A stretch of 64,000 nt of DNA from NCBI GenBank assembly GCA_030533445.1, contig JARPUW010000258.1:186001-250000 (forward strand), given 5' to 3'. The notes under the pieces are model-generated. The model had not been told where the DNA came from and made no database searches. It worked only from the letters and a program-made list of their open reading frames with translations. Shown here piece after piece: positions 49,074 to 62,300 of the stretch (position 1 is the first letter of the stretch; each line of letters begins with the position of its first letter). A program made the position numbers and the translations under genes. Source of the stretch: Cyprinodon diabolis. Its lineage: Eukaryota > Chordata > Actinopteri > Cyprinodontiformes > Cyprinodontidae.

Positions 49074-52000
49074 AAGCTTCAAACAGATTTTACCTCTGCT
49101 GTTTTAAACAGCACATATTAATCTAATGGAGGGTGAAAGGACTGATTTAACATTGGGAAATGGATACTATATGACTGCTGTCCATGACACTTCCCTTGCC
49201 ACTCAGCACTGATAGACTTTCAAAATAAGACTCCAGGGACCCTACAAAATAAAAGCCTCTATATTTTTTACATATATTTATTGCCCTATATGGCTCAACA
49301 TTATGACCCAAACTCAACCCCGTTTTAGAGAATAGACTCTAGGAGACTGTTTAAAACACACCCTATAGCAAATTTCAAAATAAAAGCCTCCCATTTCCGC
49401 TTCATCTACTGCCCTAATAACATGGAAAAAGAGTGATTTAACGATTGGAAAGTAATCAACTATCATTGACGGGTCTGAACATTTTCTATAAACACAACTC
49501 TGTTGGACTTTCAAAATAAGACTCCAGGGACCCTACAAAATAAAAGCCTCTAGATTATACTAATGCATTAATTGATGCAAATGGCTCAACATTATGACCC
49601 AAACTCTTCCAGGTTGTTTTTATTAGACTCTAGTGACCTTTTCAAAACACACCCAGAGCAAATTTCACAATAAAAGTCTCCCATTTACTCTGTAATACAG
49701 CAACTATTCACCTAATAACATGGAAAACCAGTGATTTAACATTTGGAAATGGATTCTATATCACTGCTGGGCGTGACCCATCTTTTGATGCACATTCATG
49801 ATAGACTTTCAAAATAAGACTACAAGGACTCTACAGAATAAAAGCCTCTTCCTTATACACACTCATACATTCTGGCATATTGCTCATTGCCATTGGTGAT
49901 TTCATCACTGCAATGGCTCTTAGAAGGCGGGCGGAGCCCGCCAATGGTAACAGGCGGGCGGAGCCCGCCAAAGGTGATTACATCACTGCAATGGCTCTTA
50001 GCAGGCGGGCGGAGCCCGCCATTGGTGATTTCATCACTGCAATGGCTCTTAGAAGGCGGGCAGAGCCCGCCATTGGTGATTTTTTTCTTCACTGAGATGG
50101 ATCCCAGAAGGCGGGCGAAGCCCGCAAACTGGGCTTTACCCACTGTGTTTCAATATGGACAACCCATATTACCCTTGTGCATCATACGCTGTGCACGTCT
50201 ATTTCCCAGATTTCAGCACAAGTGGCACACAGCTCTCTTTGCCCATGAACTTGCCCTCTTTCCTTCCCTCAGCAGCCCTCAAAGGCGTAAGCAGTTGGTC
50301 TGGGGAGCCCCGACGTCACTTGCCAGGGCCGTATTGGCCCGGTTCCCCAGACGGGCAGTAGGTGGCCCCCCTCAAAATTTCTTTAGAAATTTTCTAGTTA
50401 TTATAATTCTCCCGTATACCCAAAACTTCGGCGCGTAACTAGTCCCGCATGGTTTGGCGGATCGGGCCCAAAGTTGGCACACGCGTCGGGACCAATGGGG
50501 TGATGTGTGCTTGTATAAAACTTTCTCATTAGTCCGAAGGTTTGCGAATTATTAGCGAAAACGTCGCAAAAAAATCCCATAGGAAATGAATGGGGAGAGG
50601 AAAAAAAAAGCATAAAAAACAGCACTTCACTGTGTCGCCATACATTCACCTAGAAAAACAGTTTGAAGCTCAGTTTGTAGATAAATCCTTCGTCTATTTA
50701 AAACTGAAGACGGTATGTTGATAACTGCTACGGTTTTTGTATAATCAGACCTCAAGCGCCACAAAGTTTTAGCAAAATCCAGCCTGCTAGAGTGGAGCAA
50801 CTGAAAAGCTAGAGTGTGAGGCAGGCGTTTTTTAAACACAAAAAAACATTTTAAACTCGCCCTCACGGCCACATATTTATAGCTAGAGTCACCATTTTTG
50901 GTCAGTTTGTAGACTGAAATCTCTGGACCCACACAATATCTTCGGAATTACGGTAGGATTAATACTTTTCCTTAAAAACCCTCCAGACCGACCTAAAGTC
51001 GATGAAAATCAGAGCCGTTTTTCATTGGTTTTGGAGCAGAAGAGGGGAGAAAAACGAATCAGACTATGTGTTTTAAACTCGTCATAAATATTTTTCTGAA
51101 TGACACACATACACCAAAGTTGGCATAGTTGGAGTCGAAGGATGACTGACGCTCACGGTGAAAAAATTTTTTGAATAACTCATACGGTTTTTGCTCAGCA
51201 GTCGTTTGTTCGGAGGACATTTTAAGCACCTGAAAGCTGAGTGACAGTGACCTGCTGCAGCTAGCTCAATTAGAAGCTTAGGTGTGATGAAACGTTTTTT
51301 CTTTTTCTTTCTCTTCCCATTCAGTTTGTAGATGACCTACAGCCATGAAAGTTACTCCAATTGAAGACAAGATATAGCTGTCGCTTAGATAAAAAGAATT
51401 TTTCAGATACCTTTTACGGTTTTTACTCAGCAGTCGTTTGTTCGGAGGGGTGCTTTAGCAGCTAAAAGGTGAGTGAGAGTGAGGTCCTGCAGTTCAAACA
51501 AAGGGAGGAGCAGGTGGGCCAACCATTTTGTTTGTGTTTCGTTTTGGGTTGTGAAAGACCTACAGACATGAAGGTTACCCCAGTCTGAGACAAAGGATAG
51601 ATGTTGCTTTCACTGAAAGAATTTTTCAGATATCTTTTACGGTTTTTGCTCAGCAGTCGTTTGTTCGGAGGGTAAGCACCTGGAAGCTAGCTGACAGTTA
51701 GCTTCTGCAGCAGCCTGCTAGAGTGCAGCTGCTGAAATCTTAGTGTGAGGCGGCCATTTTTTTAAGATCAAACATCTTATTCTCGCCCTCACGGCCACAT
51801 ATTTGGAGCTACAGTCACCATTTTTGGTCAGTTTGTAGACTGAAACCTCTGGACTCACACAATGTCTTCGGAATTACGGTAGGATTAATACTTTTCCTTA
51901 AAAACCCTCCAGACCGACCTAAAGTCGATGAAAATCAGAGCCGTTTTTCATTGGTTTTGGAGCAGAAGAGGGGAGAAAAACGAATCAGACTATGTGTTTT

Positions 52001-53167
52001 AAACTCGTCATAAATATTTTTCTGAATGACACACATACACCAAAGTTGGCATAGTTGGAGTCGAAGGATGGCTGACGCTCACGGTGAAAAAATATTTTGA
52101 ATAACTCATACGGTTTTTGCTCAGCAGTCGTTTGTTCGGAGGACATTTTAAGCAGCTGAAAGCTGGGGGAGAGTGTCCTGCTGCAGCTAGCTCAATTAGA
52201 AGATCAGGTGTGACAAAACGTTTTTTCTTTTTCTTTCTCTTCCCATTCAGGTTGTAGATGACCTACAGCCATGAAAGTTACTCCAATTGAAGACAAGATA
52301 TAGCTGTCGCTTAGATAAAAATAATTTTTCAGATACCTTTTACGGTTTTTACTCAGCAGTCGTTTGTTCGGAGGGGTGCTTTAGCAGCTAAAAGGTGAGT
52401 GAGAGTGAGGTCCTGCAGTTCAAACAAAGGGAGGAGCAGGTGGGCCAACCATTTTGTTTGTGCTTCGTTTTGGGTTGTGAAAGACCTACAGACATGAAGG
52501 TTACCCCAGTCTGAGACAAAGGATAGATGTTGCTTTCACTGAAAGAATTTTTCAGATATCTTTTACGGTTTTTGCTCAGCAGTCGTTTGTTCGGAGGGTA
52601 AGCACCTGGAAGCTAGCTGACAGTTAGCTTCTGCAGCAGCCTGCTAGAGTGCAGCTGCTGAAATCTTAGTGTGAGGCGGCCATTCTTTTAAGATCAAACA
52701 TCTTATTCTCGCCCTCACGGCCACATATTTGGAGCTACAGTCACCATTTTTGGTCAGTTTGTAGACTGAAACCTCTGGACTCACACAATGTCTTCGGAAT
52801 TACGGTAGGATTAATACTTTTCCTTAAAAACCCTCCAGACCAACCTAAAGTCGATGAGAGTTTCAGCCTTTCTCTATTCTTTTTGAGCTGAAGATGGGAG
52901 AGAAACGAATCAGACTATGTGTTTTCAACTCGTCATAAATATTTTTCTGAATGACACACATACACCAAAGTTGGTATAGTTGGTGTCGAAGGATTGCTGA
53001 TGCTCATGGTGAAAATGTTTTTTGAATAACTCATACGGTTTTTGATCAGTAGTCGTTTGTTCGGTGCCGTTCTTCCCATACAAAAAAGCCTGGGAAGAAG
53101 AAACCAATAGTGAGTGCAGCTGTTGTCTGTGTCAGTGAGAGGCTCGTTAAGCGTTGTCAAGGTTACC
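49074..53167 (+). repeat. Unit 16 (4094 bases; four extra monomers)
   Basis: GC array 49895-50126 (last box right arm GCCCGCA), CTCF-like motif at 50355, no core, TATAAAA at 50514. The monomer block 50650-53167 holds eleven monomers. The part after about 51917 has the unit-10 haplotype at constant offset +20735, so this is a junction between two different units rather than a simple local copy. Confidence 0.95.
51784..52709 (+). repeat. Extra four-monomer (926-base) segment in unit 16
   Basis: CGCCCTCACGG occurs at 51784 and 52710, exactly 926 apart, in addition to the monomer-2 copy. The monomer 6 to monomer 2 switch lies within 51865-51917, the same place as in unit 14. The downstream copy has the unit-10 haplotype. 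Confidence 0.92.
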
Positions 53168-53988
53168 AAGCTTCAAACAGATTTTACCTCTGCTGTTTTA
53201 AACAGCACATATTGATCTAATGGAGGGTGAAAGGACTGATTTAACATTGGGAAATGGATACTATATGACTGCTGTCCATGACACTTCCCTTGCCACTCAG
53301 CACTGATAGACTTTCAAAATAAGACTCCAGGGACCCTACAAAATAAAAGCCTCTATATTTTTTACATATATTTATTGCCCTATATGGCTCAACATTATGA
53401 CCCAAACTCAACCCCGTTTTAGAGAATAGACTCTAGGAGACTGTTTAAAACACACCCTATAGCAAATTTCAAAATAAAAGCCTCCCATTTCCGCTTCATC
53501 TACTGCCCTAATAACATGGAAAAAGAGTGATTTAACGATTGGAAAGTAATCAACTATCATTGACGGGTCTGAACATTTTCTATAAACACAACTCTGTTGG
53601 ACTTTCAAAATAAGACTCCAGGGACCCTACAAAATAAAAGCCTCTAGATTATACTAATGCATTAATTGATGCAAATGGCTCAACATTATGACCCAAACTC
53701 TTCCAGGTTGTTTTTATTAGACTCTAGTGACCTTTTCAAAACACACCCAGAGCAAATTTCACAATAAAAGTCTCCCATTTACTCTGTAATACAGCAACTA
53801 TTCACCTAATAACATGGAAAACCAGTGATTTAACATTTGGAAATGGATTCTATATCACTGCTGGGCGTGACCCATCTTTTGATGCACATTCATGATAGAC
53901 TTTCAAAATAAGACTACAAGGACTCTACAGAATAAAAGCCTCTTCCTTATACACACTCATACATTCTGGCATATTGCTCATTGCCATT

Positions 53989-54206
53989 GGTGATTTCATC
54001 ACTGCAATGGCTCTTAGAAGGCGGGCGGAGCCCGCCAATGGTAACAGGCGGGCGGAGCCCGCCAAAGGTGATTACATCACTGCAATGGCTCTTAGCAGGC
54101 GGGCGTGATTTCATCACTGCAATGGCTCTTAGAAGGCGGGCAGAGCCCGCCATTGGTGATTTTTTTCTTCACTGAGATGGCTCCTAGCAGGCGGGCGAAG
54201 CCCGCC
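53989..54206. repeat. GC-hairpin minisatellite with a truncated box (unit 17)
   Basis: At 54105 a box reads GGCGGGCG directly joined to TGATTTCATC. The loop, the right arm and the first part of the linker (14 bases) are missing. This is the only box in the window reduced to half a hairpin. Confidence 0.9.
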
Positions 54207-55716
54207 AACTGGGCTTTACCCACTGTGTTTCAATATGGACAACCCATATTACCCTTGTGCATCATACGCTGTGCACGTCTATTTCCCAGATTTCAGCACA
54301 AGTGGCACACAGCTCTCTTTGCCCATGAACTTGCCCTCTTTCCTTCCCTCAGCAGCCCTCAAAGGCGTAAGCAGTTGGTCTGGGGAGCCCCGACGTCACT
54401 TGCCAGGGCCGTATTGGCCCGGTTCCCCAGACGGGCAGTAGGTGGCCCCCCTCAAAATTTCTTTAGAAATTTTCTAGTTATTATAATTCTCCCGTATACC
54501 CAAAACTTCGGCGCGTAACTAGTCCCGCACGGTTTGGCGGATCGGGCCCAAAGTTGGCACACGCGTCGGGACCAATGGGGTGATGTGTGCTTGTATAAAA
54601 CTTTCTCATTAGTCCGAAGGTTTGCGAATTATTAGCGAAAACGTCGCAAAAAAATCCCATAGGAAATGAATGGGGAGAGGAAAAAAAAAGCATAAAAAAC
54701 AGCACTTCACTGTGTCGCCATACATTCACCTAGAAAAACAGTTTGAAGCTCAGTTTGTAGATAAATCCTTCGTCTATTTAAAACTGAAGACGGTATGTTG
54801 ATAACTGCTACGGTTTTTGTATAATCACACCTCAAGCGCCACAAAGTTTTAGCAAAATCCAGCCTGCTAGAGTGGAGCAACTGAAAAGCTAGAGTGTGAG
54901 GCAGGCGTTTTTTAAACACAAAAAAACATTTTAAACTCGCCCTCACGGCCACATATTTATAGCTAGAGTCACCATTTTTTGGTCAGTTTGTAGACTGAAA
55001 TCTCTGGACCCACACAATATCTTCGGAATTACGGTAGGATTAATACTTTTCCTTAAAAACCCTCCAGACCGACCTAAAGTCGATGAAAATCAGAGCCGTT
55101 TTTCATTGGTTTTGGAGCAGAAGAGGGGAGAAAAACGAATCAGACTATGTGTTTTAAACTCGTCATAAATATTTTTCTGAATGACACACATACACCAAAG
55201 TTGGCATAGTTGGAGTCGAAGGATGACTGACGCTCACGGTGAAAAATTTTTTTGAATAACTCATACGGTTTTTGCTCAGCAGTCGTTTGTTCGGAGGACA
55301 TTTTAAGCACCTGAAAGCTGAGTGACAGTGACCTGCTGCAGCTAGCTCAATTAGAAGCTTAGGTGTGATGAAACGTTTTTTCTTTTTCTTTCTCTTCCCA
55401 TTCAGTTTGTAGATGACCTACAGCCATGAAAGTTACTCCAATTGAAGACAAGATATAGCTGTCGCTTAGATAAAAAGAATTTTTCAGATACCTTTTACGG
55501 TTTTTACTCAGCAGTCGTTTGTTCGGAGGGGTGCTTTAGCAGCTAAAAGGTGAGTGAGAGTGAGGTCCTGCAGTTCAAACAAAGGGAGGAGCAGGTGGGC
55601 CAACCATTTTGTTTGTGCTTCGTTTTGGGTTGTGAAAGACCTACAGACATGAAGGTTACCCCAGTCTGAGACAAAGGATAGATGTTGCTTTCACTGAAAG
55701 AATTTTTCAGATATCT

Positions 55717-55737
55717 TTTACGGTTTTTGATCAGTAG
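55717..55737 (+). other. Junction of 470-base (two-monomer) deletion in unit 17
   Basis: Same junction sequence as in unit 3, at offset +46611, within a segment that matches unit 3. It is most simply one deletion event copied later. Confidence 0.93.
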
Positions 55738-55852
55738 TCGTTTGTTCGGTGCCGTTCTTCCCATACAAAAAAGCCTGGGAAGAAGAAACCAATAGTGAGT
55801 GCAGCTGTTGTCTGTGTCAGTGAGAGGCTCGTTAAGCGTTGTCAAGGTTACC

Positions 55853-58800
55853 AAGCTTCAAACAGATTTTACCTCTGCTGTTTTAAACAGCACATATTAA
55901 TCTAATGGAGGGTGAAAGGACTGATTTAACATTGGGAAATGGATACTATATGACTGCTGTACATGACACTTCCCTTGCCACTCAGCACTGATAGACTTTC
56001 AAAATAATACTCCAGGGACCCTACAAAATAAAAGCCTCTATATTTTTTACATATATTTATTGCCCTATATGGCTCAACATTATGACCCAAACTCAACCCC
56101 GTTTTAGAGAATAGACTCTAGGAGACTGTTTAAAACACACCCTATAGCAAATTTCAAAATAAAAGCCTCCCATTTCCGCTTCATCTACTGCCCTAATAAC
56201 ATGGAAAAAGAGTGATTTAACGATTGGAAAGTAATCAACTATCATTGACGGGTCTGAACATTTTCTATAAACACAACTCTGTTGGACTTTCAAAATAAGA
56301 CTCCAGGGACCCTACAAAATAAAAGCCTCTAGATTATAGTAATGCATTAATTGATGCAAATGGCTCAACATTATGACCCAAACTCTTCCAGGTTGTTTTT
56401 ATTAGACTCTAGTGACCTTTTCAAAACACACCCCAGAGCAAATTTCACAATAAAAGTCTCCCATTTACTCTGTAATACAGCAACTATTCACCTAATAACA
56501 TGGAAAACCAGTGATTTAACATTTGGAAATGGATTCTATATCACTGCTGGGCGTGACCCATCTTTTGATGCACATTCATGATAGACTTTCAAAATAAGAC
56601 TACAAGGACTCTACAGAATAAAAGCCTCTTCCTTATACACACTCATACATTCTGGCATATTGCTCATTGCCATTGGTGATTTCATCACTGCAATGGCTCT
56701 TAGAAGGCGGGCGGAGCCCGCCAATGGTAACAGGCGGGCGGAGCCCGCCAAAGGTGATTACATCACTGCAATGGCTCTTAGCAGGCGGGCGGAGCCCGCC
56801 ATTGGTGATTTCATCACTGCAATGGCTCTTAGAAGGCGGGCAGAGCCCGCCATTGGTGATTTTTTTCTTCACTGAGATGGCTCCTAGCAGGCGGGCGAAG
56901 CCCGCCAACTGGGCTTTACCCACTGTGTTTCAATATGGACAACCCATATTACCCTTGTGCATCATACGCTGTGCACGTCTATTTCCCAGATTTCAGCACA
57001 AGTGGCACACAGCTCTCTTTGCCCATGAACTTGCCGTCTTTCCTTCCCTCAGCAGCCCTCAAAGGCGTAAGCAGTTGGTCTGGGGAGCCCCGACGTCACT
57101 TGCCAGGGCCGTATTGGCCCGGTTCCCCAGACGGGCAGTAGGTGGCCCCCCTCAAAATTTCTTTAGAAATTTTCTAGTTGGGGGGCCACATGCCGAAGGC
57201 ATGGCCCACCTACTACTATTGCACATATTTATTCCGCGTATTATTGGGGGGCCACATGCCGAAGGCATGGCCCACCTACTACTATTGCACATATTTATTC
57301 CGCGTATTATTATTATTATTATAATTCTCCCGTATACCCAAAACTTCGGCGCGTAACTAGTCCCGCACGGTTTGGCGGATCGGGCCCAAAGTTGGCACAC
57401 GCGTCGGGACCAATGGGGTGATGTGTGCTTGTATAAAACTTTCTCATTAGTCCGAAGGTTTGCGAATTATTAGCGAAAACGTCGCAAAAAAATCCCATAG
57501 GAAATGAATGGGGAGAGGAAAAAAAAAGCATAAAAAACAGCACTTCACTGTGTCGGCATACATTCACCTAGAAAAACAGTTTGAAGCTCAGTTTGTAGAT
57601 AAATCCTTCGTCTATTTAAAACTGAAGACGGTATGTTGATAACTGCTACGGTTTTTGTATAATCAGACCTCAAGCGCCACAAAGTTTTAGCAAAATCCAG
57701 CCTGCTAGAGTGGAGCAACTGAAAAGCTAGAGTGTGAGGCAGGCGTTTTTTAAACACAAAAAAACATTTTAAACTCGCCCTCACGGCCACATATTTATAG
57801 CTAGAGTCACCATTTTTGGTCAGTTTGTAGACTGAAATCTCTGGACCCACACAATATCTTCGGAATTACGGTAGGATTAATACTTTTCCTTAAAAACCCT
57901 CCAGACCGACCTAAAGTCGATGAAAATCAGAGCCGTTTTTCATTGGTTTTGGAGCAGAAGAGGGGAGAAAAACGAATCAGACTATGTGTTTTAAACTCGT
58001 CATAAATATTTTTCTGAATGACACACATACACCAAAGTTGGCATAGTTGGAGTCGAAGGATGACTGACGCTCACGGTGAAAAAATTTTTTGAATAACTCA
58101 TACGGTTTTTGCTCAGCAGTCGTTTGTTCGGAGGACATTTTAAGCACCTGAAAGCTGAGTGACAGTGACCTGCTGCAGCTAGCTCAATTAGAAGCTTAGG
58201 TGTGATGAAACGTTTTTTCTTTTTCTTTCTCTTCCCATTCAGTTTGTAGATGATCTACAGCCATGAAAGTTACTCCAATTGAAGACAAGATATAGCTGTC
58301 GCTTAGATAAAAAGAATTTTTCAGATACCTTTTACGGTTTTTACTCAGCAGTCGTTTGTTCGGAGGGGTGCTTTAGCAGCTAAAAGGTGAGTGAGAGTGA
58401 GGTCCTGCAGTTAAAAGAAAGGGAGGAGCAGGTGGGCCAACCATTTTGTTTGTGCTTCGTTTTGGGTTGTGAAAGACCTACAGACATGAAGGTTACCCCA
58501 GTCTGAGACAAAGGATAGATGTTGCTTTCACTGAAAGAATTTTTCAGATATCTTTTACGGTTTTTGCTCAGCAGTCGTTTGTTCGGAGGGTAAGCACCTG
58601 GAAGCTAGCTGACAGTTAGCTTCTGCAGCAGCCTGCTAGAGTGCAGCTGCTGAAATCTTAGTGTGAGGCGGCCATTTTTTTCAGATCAAACATCTTATTC
58701 TCGCCCTCACGGCCACATATTTGGAGCTACAGTCACCATTTTTGGTCAGTTTGTAGACTGAAACCTCTGGACTCACACAATGTCTTCGGAATTACGGTAG

Positions 58801-59158
58801 GATTAATACTTTTCCTTAAAAACCCTCCAGACCAACCTAAAGTCGATGAGAGTTTCAGCCTTTCTCTATTCTTTTTGAGCTGAAGATGGGAGAGAAACGA
58901 ATCAGACTATGTGTTTTCACTCGTCATAAATATTTTTCTGAATGACACACATACACCAAAGTTGGTATAGTTGGAGTCGAAGGATTGCTGATGCTCATGG
59001 TGAAAATGTTTTTTGAATAACTCATACGGTTTTTGATCAGTAGTCGTTTGTTCGGTGCCGTTCTTCCCATACAAAAAAGCCTGGGAAGAAGAAACCAATA
59101 GTGAGTGCAGCTGTTGTCTGTGTCAGTGAGAGGCTCGTTAAGCGTTGTCAAGGTTACC
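55853..59158 (+). repeat. Unit 18 (3306 bases; two 60-base cores)
   Basis: GC array 56675-56906, CTCF-like motif at 57135, two cores from 57180, TATAAAA at 57432, seven monomers from 57568. Matches unit 4 at offset +46611 before the core array and +46344 after it. The 267-base difference is four cores with spacers. Confidence 0.95.
57180..57320. repeat. 60-base core minisatellite, two copies (unit 18)
   Basis: Cores at 57180 and 57246 (66 step). The surrounding unit matches unit 4, which has six copies, so this is a copy-number change since the two shared an ancestor. Confidence 0.94.
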
Positions 59159-62100
59159 AAGCTTCAAACAGATTTTACCTCTGCTGTTTTAAACAGCACA
59201 TATTAATCTAATGGAGGGTGAAAGGACTGATTTAACATTGGGAAATGGATACTATATGACTGCTGTCCATGACACTTCCCTTGCCACTCAGCACTGATAG
59301 ACTTTCAAAATAAGACTCCAGGGACCCTACAAAATAAAAGCCTCTATATTTTTTACATATATTTATTGCCCTATATGGCTCAACATTATGACCCAAACTC
59401 AACCCCGTTTTAGAGAATAGACTCTAGGAGACTGTTTAAAACACACCCTATAGCAAATTTCAAAATAAAAGCCTCCCATTTCCGCTTCATCTACTGCCCT
59501 AATAACATGGAAAAAGAGTGATTTAACGATTGGAAAGTAATCAACTATCATTGACGGGTCTGAACATTTTCTATAAACACAACTCTGTTGGACTTTCAAA
59601 ATAAGACTCCAGGGACCCTACAAAATAAAAGCCTCTAGATTATAGTAATGCATTAATTGATGCAAATGGCTCAACATTATGACCCAAACTCTTCCAGGTT
59701 GTTTTTATTAGACTCTAGTGACCTTTTCAAAACACACCCCAGAGCAAATTTCACAATAAAAGTCTCCCATTTACTCTGTAATACAGCAACTATTCACCTA
59801 ATAACATGGAAAACCAGTGATTTAACATTTGGAAATGGATTCTATATCACTGCTGGGCGTGACCCATCTTTTGATGCACATTCATGATAGACTTTCAAAA
59901 TAAGACTACAAGGACTCTACAGAATAAAAGCCTCTTCCTTATACACACTCATACATTCTGGCATATTGCTCATTGCCATTGGTGATTTCATCACTGCAAT
60001 GGCTCTTAGAAGGCGGGCGGAGCCCGCCAAAGGTGATTACATCACTGCAATGGCTCTTAGCAGGCGGGCGGAGCCCGCCATTGGTGATTTCATCACTGCA
60101 ATGGCTCTTAGAAGGCGGGCAGAGCCCGCCATTGGTGATTTTTTTCTTCACTGAGATGGCTCCTCGCAGGCGGGCGAAGCCCGCCAACTGGGCTTTACCC
60201 ACTGTGTTTCAATATGGACAACCCATATTACCCTTGTGCATCATACGCTGTGCACGTCTATTTCCCAGATTTCAGCACAAGTGGCACACAGCTCTCTTTA
60301 CCCATGAACTTGCCCTCTTTCCTTCCCTCAGCAGCCCTCAAAGGCGTAAGCAGTTGGTCTGGGGAGCCCCGACGTCACTTGCCAGGGCCGTATTGGCCCG
60401 GTTCCCCAGACGGGCAGTAGGTGGCCCCCCTCAAAATTTCTTTAGAAATTTTCTAGTTATTATAATTCTCCCGTATACCCAAAACTTCGGCGCGTAACTA
60501 GTCCCGCACGGTTTGGCGGATCGGGCCCAAAGTTGGCACACGCGTCGGGACCAATGGGGTGATGTGTGCTTGTATAAAACTTTCTCATTAGTCCGAAGGT
60601 TTGCGAATTATTAGCGAAAACGTCGCAAAAAAATCCCATAGGAAATGAATGGGGAGAGGGAAAAAAAAGCATAAAAAACAGCACTTCACTGTGTCGCCAT
60701 ACATTCACCTAGAAAAACAGTTTGAAGCTCAGTTTGTAGATAAATCCTTCGTCTATTTAAAACTGAAGACGGTATGTTGATAACTGCTACGGTTTTTGTA
60801 TAATCAGACCTCAAGCGCCACAAAGTTTTAGCAAAATCCAGCCTGCTAGAGTGGAGCAACTGAAAAGCTAGAGTGTGAGGCAGGCGTTTTTTAAACACAA
60901 AAAAACATTTTAAACTCGCCCTCACGGCCACATATTTATAGCTAGAGTCACCATTTTTGGTCAGTTTGTAGACTGAAATCTCTGGACCCACACAATATCT
61001 TCGGAATTACTGTAGGATTAATACTTTTCCTTAAAAACCCTCCAGACCGATCTAAAGTCGATGAAAATCAGAGCCGTTTTTCATTGGTTTTGGAGCAGAA
61101 GAGGGGAGAAAAACTAATCAGACTATGTGTTTTAAACTCGTCATAAATATTTTTCTGAATGACACACATACACCAAAGTTGGCATAGTTGGAGTCGAAGG
61201 ATGACTGACGCTCACGGTGAAAAAATTTTTTGAATAACTCATACGGTTTTTGCTCAGCAGTCGTTTGTTCGGAGGACATTTTAAGCACCTGAAAGCTGAG
61301 TGACAGTGACCTGCTGCAGCTAGCTCAATTAGAAGCTTAGGTGTGATGAAACGTTTTTTCTTTTTCTTTCTCTTCCCATTCAGTTTGTAGATGACCTACA
61401 GCCATGAAAGTTACTCCAATTGAAGACAAGATATAGCTGTCGCTTAGATAAAAAGAATTTTTCAGATACCTTTTACGGTTTTTACTCAGCAGTCGTTTGT
61501 TCGGAGGGGTGCTTTAGCAGCTAAAAGGTGAGTGAGAGTGAGGTCCTGCAGTTCAAACAAAGGGAGGAGCAGGTGGGCCAACCATTTTGTTTGTGCTTCG
61601 TTTTGGGTTGTGAAAGACCTACAGACATGAAGGTTACCCCAGTCTGAGACAAAGGATAGATGTTGCTTTCACTGAAAGAATTTTTCAGATATCTTTTACG
61701 GTTTTTGCTCAGCAGTCGTTTGTTCGGAGGGTAAGCACCTGGAAGCTAGCTGACAGTTAGCTTCTGCAGCAGCCTGCTAGAGTGCAGCTGCTGAAATCTT
61801 AGTGTGAGGCGGCCATTTTTTTAAGATCAAACATCTTATTCTCGCCCTCACGGCCACATATTTGGAGCTACAGTCACCATTTTTGGTCAGTTTGTAGACT
61901 GAAACCTCTGGACTCACACAATGTCTTCGGAATTACGGTAGGATTAATACTTTTCCTTAAAAACCCTCCAGACCAACCTAAAGTCGATGAGAGTTTCAGC
62001 CTTTCTCTATTCTTTTTGAGCTGAAGATGGGAGAGAAACGAATCAGACTATGTGTTTTCAACTCGTCATAAATATTTTTCTGAATGACACACATACACCA

Positions 62101-62300
62101 AAGTTGGCATAGTTGGAGTCGAAGGATTGCTGATGCTCATGGTGAAAATGTTTTTTGAATAACTCATACGGTTTTTGATCAGTAGTCGTTTGTTCGGTGT
62201 CGTTCTTCCCATACAAAAAAGCCTGGGAAGAAGAAACCAATAGTGAGTGCAGCTGTTGTCTGTGTCAGTGAGAGGCTCGTTAAGCGTTGTCAAGGTTACC
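59159..62300 (+). repeat. Unit 19 (3142 bases; hybrid of unit-6 and unit-8 types)
   Basis: GC array 59981-60185 (four boxes, exactly 27 bases short of the reference), CTCF-like motif at 60414, no core, TATAAAA at 60573, monomers from 60709. The first third matches unit 6 at offset +43172. From about 60460 it matches unit 8 at offset +36694. Confidence 0.95.

Larger units (their letters stand above)
53168..55852 (+). repeat. Unit 17 (2685 bases; two-monomer deletion)
   Basis: GC array 53989-54206 has one box cut by a 14-base deletion at 54105. CTCF-like motif at 54435, no core, TATAAAA at 54594. Five monomers fill 54730-55852. The length equals 3169 minus 470 minus 14 exactly. The part from 54481 matches unit 3 at offset +46611. 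Confidence 0.95.
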
